From Monoplex corrugatus (lineage: Eukaryota > Mollusca > Gastropoda > Littorinimorpha > Ranellidae), in NCBI GenBank assembly GCA_030674185.1, contig JAPXFY010000015.1:23194986-23258985 (forward strand): a stretch of 64,000 nt of DNA, in the 5' to 3' direction. A program made the translations under genes and the position numbers. The notes under the pieces are model-generated. The model saw nothing but the letters and a program-made list of their open reading frames with translations, was not told the origin of the DNA and searched no databases. Shown in pieces: positions 22,799 to 30,681 of this stretch (positions are counted from its first letter, which is position 1; each line of letters opens with the position of its first letter).

Positions 22799-23280
22799 GA
22801 TCAGCAGTGAAACTGGGCTGTTGGAATGTCCGAACAATGATGCCTGGGCTCTCCCAAGATCTGCAAGACATCAGCGACGCCAGAAAAACCGCCGTCATAA
22901 ACAGCGAACTAAAGAGGCTCAATGTGGACATTGCCACTCTGCAGGAAACACGGCTGGCTGACCAGGAACACTAAAGGAAAGGGACTACACCTTCTTCTGG
23001 CAAGGAAAGAGTTCTGATGCCCCAAGAGAGCACGGAGTAGGCTTTGCAGTAAGGAATAGCCTGCTGAACATGATTGAACCAGGCAGCGGCGGTTCAGAAC
23101 GACTCTTGACTCTCCGCCTCAACACCACCGAAGGCTATGTCACTCTCCTCAGCGTTTATGCCCCAACTCTGTCCGCCTCTCCATGCACCAAGGATGAGTT
23201 CTACGAAAATCTTGCATCAACCATAAGGAACATCCCCAGGACAGAACAACTTGTTCTCCTGGCGACTTCAACGCCAGAGT
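22799..23280 (+). pseudogene. Family B LINE endonuclease N-terminal region
   Basis: The pieces read LGCWNVRTMMPGLSQDLQD, then LNVDIATLQETRLAD (catalytic Glu), then RDYTFFWQGKS, HGVGFAVRNSL, LSVYAPTL and, one frame over, GDFNARVGAD-like. These are the apurinic endonuclease motifs in order. The frame changes at GG runs at 22965-22966 and 23261-23262; both look like loss of one G. Confidence 0.75.
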
Positions 23281-25057
23281 GGGTGCAGACAATGACTCAT
23301 GGCCCTTCTGCCTCGGTTCCTTTGAAGTGGGGAAAATGAATGAGAATGGACAGCGACTGCTTGAGTTTTGCACCTGCCATGAACTGTGCATCGCCAACTC
23401 CTTCTTCAAGACGAAGCCTCAGCACAAAGTCTCCTGGAGGCATCCCCGCTCAAAACATTGGCACCAACTGGATTTGATCCTAGTAAGACGTGCCGCTATC
23501 AAAAACGTTCTCCACACTCGCTCTTATCACAGCGCAGACTGCGACTCAGACCACTCTCTGGTATGTTGCAAGATCAGGCTACAACCAAAGAAGTTCCACT
23601 GCTCAAAGAAACAAGGGAACCCTCGCATTGACGTCAGCAAGATGTCTCAGCCAGATCTTGTAGAACAGTTCGCAGAGGCCTTTCAGAGAGAATACGATGC
23701 ATTGCAGCCCAGAGACTCTGCCACTGAGAGATGGGAAACGCTACGAGACACCATGCACCGCATTGCTATGGCCACCTTTGGGAAGAAAACTGTGAAGTCC
23801 CACGACTGGTTTGAGGCCAAATCATCAGAGATGACTCCCACTGTTGAGGCCAAGCGTGCCGCACTCACCAAATATAAGCGGTCACCCAGTGAGAAGAACC
23901 TGCAAATCCTCAGGGCTGCCAGAAGTAAGGTTCAGCTTAACGCCAGGCGCTGCGCAAACGAGTACTGGACAGAGCTCAGCGAAGAGATACAGAGTGCTGC
24001 TGAAAGAGGCAACATCCGAGGAATGTATGATGGCATCAAGAAGGCACTGGGACCAACACAGAGCAAGATCGCCCCCCTCAAATCCTCCACTGGGGAAGTA
24101 ATCAGCAATCCTAGCCAACAGATGGAAAGATGGGCGGAACACTACTCCGACCTCTACTCCACACAGAACATGGTGTCCCCCTTAGCCCTCGATGCCATCA
24201 AGTGCATGCCGGTAATGGAAGAACTTGACGCAGAGCCAACTGCGGACGAACTCAGCAAGGCCATTGATAGCCTGGCATCAGGGAAGGCACCTGGCAACGA
24301 CGGAATTCCCCCAGACCTCATCAAGCACTGCAAGACTTCTCTTCTGCACCCTTTGCACGCAGTTCTCTGTCAGTGTTGGAATGAGGGAGCTGTACCACAG
24401 GACATGAGGGACGTCAAGATCGTCACCCTGTACAAAAACAAGGGCGAAAGGAGCGACTGCAACAACTACAGAGGTATCTCGCTCCTCAGCATTGTTGGCA
24501 AAGTCTATGCTCGGGTCCTCCTAATCCGCCTGCAGAAACTGGCTGAACGCGTCTACCCGGAATCACAGTGTGGTTTTCGAGCAGAGAGATCCACGGTAGA
24601 CATGGTCTTCTCCCTTCGCCAAATCCAGGAGAAGTGCAGAGAGCAGCGGATGCCCCTGTATGTGACATTCATTGACCTCACCAAGGCCTTTGACCTAGTC
24701 AGCAGAGATGGCCTTTTCAGGGCTCTCCGAAAAATCGGCTGCCCCCCCCCCAAACTGCACAGCTTAATTGAGTCCTTCCACTCAAACATGAAAGGGATGG
24801 TGCAGTTCAACGGAAACCTCTCCAAGCCCTTCAACGTACGCAGCGGTGTGAAACAAGGCTGCGTCCTGGCCCCCACCCTCTTTGGAATCTTCTTCGCTCT
24901 CCTCCTGAGGCATGCGTTCAGCACAGCGCAAGAAGGGATCCACCTGCGGACCAGATCAGATGGCAGGCTCTTCAACCTCGCCCGCCTCAGAGCAAGGACA
25001 AAGGTCCGTGAAGCCCTCATCAGAGACATGCTGTTTGCCACGATGCCGCAGTTGTGA
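23279..25057 (+). CDS. Family B LINE endonuclease C-terminus plus reverse transcriptase
   Basis: A 592-residue open frame. Early residues carry the EN end (SADCDSDHSLV). RT follows with KIVTLYKNKGERSDCNNYRG, CGFRAERSTVDMVF, motif A IDLTKAFDLVSRDGL (Asp near residues 466-472) and motif B GVKQGCVLAPTLF near residue 523. The frame ends with a premature LFATMPQL, exactly where the FADD catalytic motif C should be. Loss of one G between 25039 and 25040 explains this. The first ATG is internal to the real reading frame. Confidence 0.85.
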   Translation: MGADNDSWPFCLGSFEVGKMNENGQRLLEFCTCHELCIANSFFKTKPQHKVSWRHPRSKHWHQLDLILVRRAAIKNVLHTRSYHSADCDSDHSLVCCKIRLQPKKFHCSKKQGNPRIDVSKMSQPDLVEQFAEAFQREYDALQPRDSATERWETLRDTMHRIAMATFGKKTVKSHDWFEAKSSEMTPTVEAKRAALTKYKRSPSEKNLQILRAARSKVQLNARRCANEYWTELSEEIQSAAERGNIRGMYDGIKKALGPTQSKIAPLKSSTGEVISNPSQQMERWAEHYSDLYSTQNMVSPLALDAIKCMPVMEELDAEPTADELSKAIDSLASGKAPGNDGIPPDLIKHCKTSLLHPLHAVLCQCWNEGAVPQDMRDVKIVTLYKNKGERSDCNNYRGISLLSIVGKVYARVLLIRLQKLAERVYPESQCGFRAERSTVDMVFSLRQIQEKCREQRMPLYVTFIDLTKAFDLVSRDGLFRALRKIGCPPPKLHSLIESFHSNMKGMVQFNGNLSKPFNVRSGVKQGCVLAPTLFGIFFALLLRHAFSTAQEGIHLRTRSDGRLFNLARLRARTKVREALIRDMLFATMPQL

Positions 25058-25848
25058 CCCATACTCAGCGGGACTTGCAGTCACTAATGGACCGCTTCTC
25101 CCAGGCCTGCAAAGATTTTGGTCTGACCATCAGTCTTAAGAAGACAAACGTCCTGGGCCAAGACACGCCATCTCCACCAGCCATCACCATTGATGACTAC
25201 GAGCTTGAAGCCATCCATCAATTCACATATCTTTGGTCCACCATCACCGATAACCTCTCCCTTGACACAGAGGTCGACAAGAGGATCGGGAAGGCAGCCA
25301 CAACACTAGCCCGCCTCACACAAAGGGTGTGGACAAATTCCAAGCTGACCACAAAGACGGCTGTATACAACGCCTGTGTCCTCAGCACCTTGCTGTATGG
25401 CAGCGAGGCGTGGACCACGCATGCTCATCAGGAGAAAAGGCTCAATACCTTCCACCTGAGAAGCCTACGGCGCATACTTGGCATTTCCTGGCAAGACAAG
25501 GTGACCAACACCGAAGTCCTAACCTGCGCTGGCCTCCCAACCATGCATACTATGCTGAGACAGCGTCGGCTGCGCTGGTTGGGCCACGTTCGCCGCATGG
25601 AAGATGGTCGCATCCCAAAAGACATCCTTTATGGTGAGCTTGCCACAGGGCAGAGAAACATTGGCCGCCCACAGCTGAGATACAAAGACGTTTGCAAGCG
25701 TGACATGAAGGCGCTTGAGATCAACACTGAGAGGACCTCGCAGACGACCGCAACAGCTGGAGAACTACTCTCAAGAAACAGCTGCGGACTGGTGAGGACA
25801 AACTGTCAGCTGCTGCAGCAGAAAAGCGAGTTCGCAGAAAAGGGATGA
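25054..25848 (+). CDS. Family B LINE RT C-terminal part
   Basis: Continues the RT one frame over: THTQRDLQSLMDRFSQACKD, FTYLWSTITDNLSLD, a VYNACVLSTLLYGSEAWT block, RRILGISWQDKVTN and RRLRWLGHVRRMEDGRIP. These are the usual post-YADD and thumb motifs. It stops at a TGA at 25846-25848 after GGG 25842-25844. The next frame carries the knuckle YTCDRCDRDCLSRVGLYSHR, so a further G seems lost. Confidence 0.85.
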   Translation: MTHTQRDLQSLMDRFSQACKDFGLTISLKKTNVLGQDTPSPPAITIDDYELEAIHQFTYLWSTITDNLSLDTEVDKRIGKAATTLARLTQRVWTNSKLTTKTAVYNACVLSTLLYGSEAWTTHAHQEKRLNTFHLRSLRRILGISWQDKVTNTEVLTCAGLPTMHTMLRQRRLRWLGHVRRMEDGRIPKDILYGELATGQRNIGRPQLRYKDVCKRDMKALEINTERTSQTTATAGELLSRNSCGLVRTNCQLLQQKSEFAEKG

Positions 25849-26039
25849 CAGCCAACAGACCAGCATCAGCATACACATGCGACCGCTGCGACAGAGACTG
25901 CCTCTCTCGCGTTGGTCTGTACAGTCACAGGCGACGCTGCTTGGACCAAGCAGACAGCCCATCTAGACATAATAATAATAATTACAATATTTATATAGCG
26001 CAAAATCTTGATAAAATCAAATCTAAGCGCTGAAGCAGA

Positions 26040-26123
26040 CACACACGCAAGCACGCACGCACGCACGCACGCACACACACGCACGCACACACACACACAC
26101 ACACATACACACACACACACACG
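26040..26123. repeat. (CA/CG)n microsatellite inside LINE 3' UTR
   Basis: ACGC and ACAC units between GAAGCAGACACACACGC and ACGCATGGCTATAAATGGGG. The same arrangement is present at 11909-11994. Confidence 0.95.
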
Positions 26124-26261
26124 CATGGCTATAAATGGGGAGAAAGAATAAAAGCAATAAAAGCAAGAATAAAAGCAATGGAAAATTATAGAGAGCATAG
26201 CATATACAATTATATATTATAACCATGTGATTCCCTCCGAGCGGAGACAAGGGTTAGGATT

Positions 26262-28271
26262 TTATGCGGAGGAGAAAAGGTGAGTTTTGAGAGCGGACTT
26301 GAAGGAGACAAAAGTAGGTTGCTGACGGACTGAGAGAGGAAGTTTGTTCCAGGAGAGTGGACCAGAAACAGAGAAGGCTCGTGGACCATAGGTATTGAGC
26401 TTAGTGCGTGGAAAGCGAAAAGTCAGAGGATCGGAGGCAGAGCGGAGGGTACGTGAGGGAACATAGATCTCAAGTAGGCTTGACAGGTAATCGGGGGCTG
26501 CGTTATTGAGGCTTTTGTAGCACATGGTGTCTAGTTTGTACTGTATGCGCTTTGATACAGGGAGCCAGTGAAGTTGTGCCAGGAGAGGAGATATGTGGTC
26601 AGCTTTTTTCTTTTTGAGTACAAGGCGTACAGCATTGTTTTGAATGCGCTGTAGGATGTGAATGGTGGAGGCAGGAAGACCAGACAGGAGTGAATTGCAA
26701 TAGTCAATGCGAGACATTATGAAGGAGAGAACGAGTTTTGCAGTTGTTTCGACAGAGAGATACTTCCTGATCAGCCTTATACGATGGAGATGATAGTAGC
26801 AGGATCTGGCAGTTTGAGAAACAAAGTTGTTCATGGAGAGGGTAGAGTCAATGCAGACACCAAGGTTTTTAGCTGAATCAGAAATTGGGACTGATGTGTT
26901 ACATAATGGGAGAGAAAGAGGAGGCAGCTGAGAAAGTTTCTGACGGGTGCCAATGAGGATAGCTTCTGTTTTGTCGTCATTAAGCTGAAGTCTATTGTGT
27001 GTCATCCAGTTCTTAATGTCCGAGTAACACTCAGTGGTGCGAGTCAACAGGCGCTGTATATTATCAGGTGAGTCACTGTCTTGAAGTTGGGTGTCATCAG
27101 CATAGAAGTGGTGTTTTATAGAATGGGAGTTGATGATGGTGGACAGGGGGGAGGTGTAAAGAGTGAAAAGAACAGGGCCAAGGACAGATCCTTGTGGAAC
27201 ACCACAGGTCAGGTATGCAGGTTGAGAGTAAGTGCCATTGATGAGAACGGTTTGTTTTCTGTTGGATAGGTATGAAGTGAACCAAGACAGAGCAATGTCA
27301 GAGATGCCAAAAGTATGATGAAGTCTAGAAAGGAGAATACCATGATCAATGGTATCAAAGGCTGCAGACAGATCAAGGAGTGTGAGGAGAGAGACTTTGC
27401 CAGTATCAGTTGCAAGGAGGAGATTGTTGAGAATGTGTAGTAGGGCAGTTTCAGTGCTATGGCACTGGCGGTAGGCTGACTGGAAAGGATTGAGGAGATT
27501 GTTGGCAGACAGGTGAGAGTTCAGCTGGTTGAGGACGACTTTTTCAAGGAGTTTTGACAAGAAAGAGAGATTAGAGATAGGCCGGTAATTTTTCAGTTCA
27601 TTTGGATCTAAATTGTGTTTCTTGAGGAGAGGGTGAACAATAGCAGACTTGAAAGAATCAGGGATAGTTCCAGTTTGAAGAGAAGTGTTGATGATGTCAG
27701 TGATGAATGGGAGGAGAGTAGGGAGACAGTCGGCGTAGAGAGAACCTGGAAGAGGATCTAGTTCGCAGGTTTTGAACGACATGGATCTGATTGTGTTGAG
27801 AATTTCTTCTTGTGAGACTGGGGTAAAAGTAGTAAGAGGTGTGCCAGAGAAGGAAGGGTCAGGTGGGCATGGTTGACAGGGTGTCCTGTCAAGCCTGTCA
27901 CGAAGAGTTTGTATTTTGGTGGTGAAATAGTTGGAGAATACAAATGGGAGTTCTTCATTTGTATGTTTTGTTGGGAGAGGTAAATCTTTTCGTGTGCCAA
28001 GGAGATGATTCATGGTTGTAAAGAGTTCTTTTGAAGAAGAGGCATTCAGGATTTTGGTTTGGAAATAGCTTGTTTTTGCTGATGCAATGAGGGTGGATAC
28101 TTTTGTTTTAGAGGCTTGGAAAAGTTGCCTGTGTACAGTGAGTTTGGATTTGCGCCAGCGGCGCTCTGCTCTGCGGCGGGCACGTTTTGCACAGGCGATC
28201 TCATGAGTGAGCCAGGGGGTAGGGGGGCGGTCAGGTAAAAGACGGGTTGTACTTTGTCCATGGTCAGTCAT
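26262..28271 (-). CDS. CR1/L2-like reverse transcriptase, 669-residue intact frame
   Basis: Copies LINE RNA into DNA at the nicked target. Residues 1-130 are the linker after the missing endonuclease (RRWRKSKLTVHRQL; NHLLGTRKDLPLP). RT motifs in order: NYRPISNLSFLSKLLEK (about 228-244), HSTETALLHI (271-280), motif A DLSAAFDTIDHGIL (300-313), motif B GVPQGSVLGPVLF (357-369), motif C FYADDTQLQDS (389-399). The C-terminus WLPVSKRIQYKLDTM then GPLSWNKLPLSVRQQ is typical. Both catalytic Asp of YADD and the Asp of motif A are present. The frame being intact argues for a recent insertion; it is incomplete at the N-terminus. Confidence 0.92.
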   Translation of the reverse strand: MTDHGQSTTRLLPDRPPTPWLTHEIACAKRARRRAERRWRKSKLTVHRQLFQASKTKVSTLIASAKTSYFQTKILNASSSKELFTTMNHLLGTRKDLPLPTKHTNEELPFVFSNYFTTKIQTLRDRLDRTPCQPCPPDPSFSGTPLTTFTPVSQEEILNTIRSMSFKTCELDPLPGSLYADCLPTLLPFITDIINTSLQTGTIPDSFKSAIVHPLLKKHNLDPNELKNYRPISNLSFLSKLLEKVVLNQLNSHLSANNLLNPFQSAYRQCHSTETALLHILNNLLLATDTGKVSLLTLLDLSAAFDTIDHGILLSRLHHTFGISDIALSWFTSYLSNRKQTVLINGTYSQPAYLTCGVPQGSVLGPVLFTLYTSPLSTIINSHSIKHHFYADDTQLQDSDSPDNIQRLLTRTTECYSDIKNWMTHNRLQLNDDKTEAILIGTRQKLSQLPPLSLPLCNTSVPISDSAKNLGVCIDSTLSMNNFVSQTARSCYYHLHRIRLIRKYLSVETTAKLVLSFIMSRIDYCNSLLSGLPASTIHILQRIQNNAVRLVLKKKKADHISPLLAQLHWLPVSKRIQYKLDTMCYKSLNNAAPDYLSSLLEIYVPSRTLRSASDPLTFRFPRTKLNTYGPRAFSVSGPLSWNKLPLSVRQQPTFVSFKSALKTHLFSSA

Positions 28272-28296
28272 GACCGAAGGAGGGCCTACTGGTTAT

Positions 28297-28309
28297 AATA
28301 ATAATAATA

Positions 28310-28347
<38 letters not shown>

Positions 28348-28380
28348 TACCATTAATAATAATAATAATAATAGCGATTA
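28297..28380. repeat. (ATA)n microsatellite
   Basis: Imperfect AAT trinucleotide tract at the 5' edge of the CR1 copy. Confidence 0.95.
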
Positions 28381-28663
28381 ATATTTGTTACGAAAAATAA
28401 GTTTTAGTTAAATCGATGTTTTCACTATGGATAATCAAATCTGCAAGGAGAACAGGCAAGACGCACATTTTCAAATTCATGAAATCTCGTGAAGTTGTGT
28501 AGTTATGATCTGAAACTTTGGGTTTTCAGTTTCACATGTACTTCATGTTAGACTGTTGTCAATTAATTCCATTGAGTGATTATTTGTTGTTATCGTGCAT
28601 GCTCCTGCTGGAGTAAGATATCTAATATCTTTGACCTTTGAACAGTGTGTGTGTGTGTGTGTG

Positions 28664-28718
28664 TTCGTTCGTTCGTTCTTTAATTTAACGTCTTTTCACT
28701 ATAAGTGATATTAGACGG
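28664..28718 (-). mobile_element. LINE 3'-end module ((GAAC)n tail)
   Basis: (GTTC)n, then TTTAATTTAACGTCTTTTCA and CTATAAGTGATATTAGACG, then directly the TG tract. The layout is shared with 6467-6540 and, with a different tail unit, 53484-53535. Confidence 0.5.
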
Positions 28719-28725
28719 TGTGTGT

Positions 28726-28820
<95 letters not shown>

Positions 28821-28833
28821 TGTGTGTGTGTGT
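28713..28833. repeat. (TG)n microsatellite abutting M13 exon 1 acceptor
   Basis: About 120 bases of TG running to within 12 bases of the CAG acceptor at 28845. Confidence 0.95.
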
Positions 28834-28845
28834 TCTTTCTGTCAG

Positions 28846-28991
28846 TAGACAAGACGGTAAAAACAGATGCCTGTATTTTTTTCTGGGCGTGTTTTTGGCG
28901 GCAACCACAGGGTTGACGATTGCCTTAGTCATCACTTTGGTCAAAAACAGTAATGATCAGTCACCCTCAGCGGTCGTCAGGCCAGACACAG
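28846..28991 (+). CDS. M13 metallopeptidase (neprilysin/ECE-like), membrane-anchor exon
   Basis: The frame reads a short basic segment (RQDGKNR), then about 25 hydrophobic residues beginning CLYFFLGVFLAATTG, then a polar stalk (KNSNDQSPSAVVRPDT). Short cytoplasmic tail, single signal anchor and extracellular stalk is the N-terminal plan of type II M13 peptidases such as neprilysin and ECE. The acceptor is TTCTTTCTGTCAG ending at 28845, directly preceded by a (TG)n tract. The donor is ACAG|GTAGGG and leaves one base of the next codon, the same phase used by the next two exons. Assignment to the M13 gene rests on topology, phase and position, because the segment itself is poorly conserved. The start codon must lie in an upstream exon that I could not identify. 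Confidence 0.6.
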
Positions 28992-29745
28992 GTAGGGCTT
29001 TTGTTGCCGCTAAGACGATCAGCCCAATGCTGGTTGAGTAGTAGTAGAGATAGTAGTAGTAGTAGCAGTGGCAGTAGTAATACTACTAGCAGTAGTGTAG
29101 TAGTGGTAACAGCAGAAGTAATACAAGCTGAGACCAAATGGTTCCCCTTTCTAATTCTTTATACTATTTTTAGAGCCGGAAATCAACAGCATTTTAGTCT
29201 GAGTTCTCTCATTGTGCACTACCTTTCACTATTGTCAGCCCATAAACAGTAATGAATATGCAAGAATTATTCTGCAGCCATTTGTGCACTGTGCACCAGA
29301 AATCGTCTACTTGGCAAAAATCATCTCTGACCAATTTGTAACATTGTTTTTCCTAGACATTGATAAACTAGGAATAGCTATTTAAACAAGTCAAGTCACG
29401 TAACATGACACCTTTACAGACAGCTTCTTTCAGGGCTGACTATGGTTTTCCCTGGCAACTGTGCAATCCAACCCTTTGGATGTTGTAGACCTGTACAGTC
29501 TCCTGTAAGCAATCTGCTTGAAATCCGTGCACTTGTAGACTAATGTAGGATCCCTGATCGCACCTCAGCATCATGGATGCTGCTTAAAACCGAACAGGCC
29601 AAACAAAAACGGCATCGATTTGAGAAAGATTGGTGCAAAAGCTGTTTGACTATCCATCGACAGATACACGCCTAATATAAAAAAAACTTGTTCAAGAGAG
29701 TTATTTCGAAGCCAAAAAGCAACACATAGACAACAAAATCAGCAA
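28992..29745. other. M13 intron 1, no further feature
   Basis: Includes an AGT/AGC-rich patch (29036-29120). I searched by eye for the missing cysteine-pair exon and found none. Confidence 0.5.
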
Positions 29746-29889
29746 CTCAGATTCTTCCAAGGAATTTTGCCAATTGAGTGGTCAGAAGATCAGCTCAGAT
29801 TCTTCCAGGAAATTTTGCCAATTGAGTGGTCAGATGATCAGCTCAGATTCTTCCAAGAAATTTTGCCAATTGAGTGGTCAGATGATAAG
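29746..29889. repeat. Three-copy 48-bp tandem repeat
   Basis: Units start at 29746, 29794 and 29842 with CTCAGATTCTTCCA(A/G)G and share TTTTGCCAATTGAGTGGTCA. Copies differ at only a few bases. Confidence 0.95.
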
Positions 29890-29979
29890 CGCAACAAGTA
29901 ACATCGTAAGAGTAGTCAGAGATGATTTGCCAAGAAAACGATTTTTTATGCACAGTACGCAATATTCCAAAATGCCCCC

Positions 29980-30640
29980 TTGATAAGTTCACGGAGTTTT
30001 TCTGAGAAGAGAAAAATCAGCTTCAACCCTGATCCTTCAGTGCCTTCTCCTTTTACTGACATACCATGTAGATCAGTTCAGTTAACTAGTCTAGGTAAAG
30101 TTACAGAATCTGTCCTTCTAATACCTCCAAAATCCTGCAATCTTGCTCCTTCCATGCCTCTTTTTTTTCTTAACTGTCATCCACACTTGGCTGCATTGAA
30201 ACTGTTCTCAAGTGGTTCATGTCATACCTTTCTTGTCAACCTATGTTACCAATGGCATTAGGTTTGCTCCATCTTTGCTGAACTATGGTGTCCCACACAG
30301 TTCGGTTCTGGGCTCTGTTCTCAATACTGTTTATTTACAACCACTTAGTTCTGTTATTAACAGGAGCACTCTACTATTTTTTGTTGTTGCTGATGACCCA
30401 CAGGTGCACTACTCTGCTTTCCTGAGAGATATCTCAAGCACTGCTTGAGAACATACCTGCCTGGATGAAAGAAAAAAAATGAACATAAATGACTGAAAAT
30501 ATTGTTTTGCCAATGAAAGTTTTGATCTCCAAATTGTGTACCACAAAGGATGACTCTGTCAAAGTCTTGTTTTACTGAAAGTCTATCATATTCCGTGCTT
30601 GGATATAAATTAATTATGAATCATTCTTTAAAGAAACGGT
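29980..30640 (+). mobile_element. CR1/L2-like LINE RT fragment
   Basis: The frame LLNYGVPHSSVLGSVLNTVY is a decayed motif B. VVADDPQVHYSAF is motif C with Tyr replaced, followed by AWMKEKK-like residues. Its 3' side is cut by the family A insertion at 30671-30681. Confidence 0.6.
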
Positions 30641-30670
30641 GACATCATAATACGGAGTGCAAGTACTGAG

Positions 30671-30681
30671 ATTTTGTGTTT
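30671..30681. repeat. Target-site duplication, left copy
   Basis: ATTTTGTGTTT, identical to 33099-33109. Confidence 0.85.

Larger units (their letters stand above)
22110..25972 (+). mobile_element. Nearly complete EN/RT LINE, family B
   Basis: Layout: a 5' UTR of about 690 bases containing CTAAGGGAGTAAACCCTGAC (22244-22263), then EN (from LGCWNVRTMM near 22813), RT, and a C-terminal Cys/His knuckle ending SHRRRC. The protein reads continuously in sense apart from four single-base frame losses (about 22965, 23261, 25039, 25842) and few stops, so the copy is young. The 3' end abuts an AAT run shared with the neighbouring CR1 tail, so no target duplication could be fixed. The clade is uncertain (RTE/Proto-like). 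Confidence 0.85.
25973..28290 (-). mobile_element. CR1/L2-like LINE, 5'-truncated, intact RT frame
   Basis: The minus strand runs from about 28290 to an AAT/ATT tail at 25970-25985. The RT frame (28271-26262) is uninterrupted. The 3' UTR of about 270 bases holds an AC/CG microsatellite and ends AGCGCTTAGATTTGATTTTA, then ATTTTGCGCTATATAAATAT and (ATT)n. The endonuclease is missing, so this is a truncated insertion. An (AAT)n tract also lies on its far side (28297-28380), so it may have landed in an AAT repeat. Confidence 0.85.

Noticed and set aside
29746..29889. Regular repeats as a possible CRISPR array
   Set aside because: The three units are contiguous with no unique spacers, and the genome is eukaryotic.
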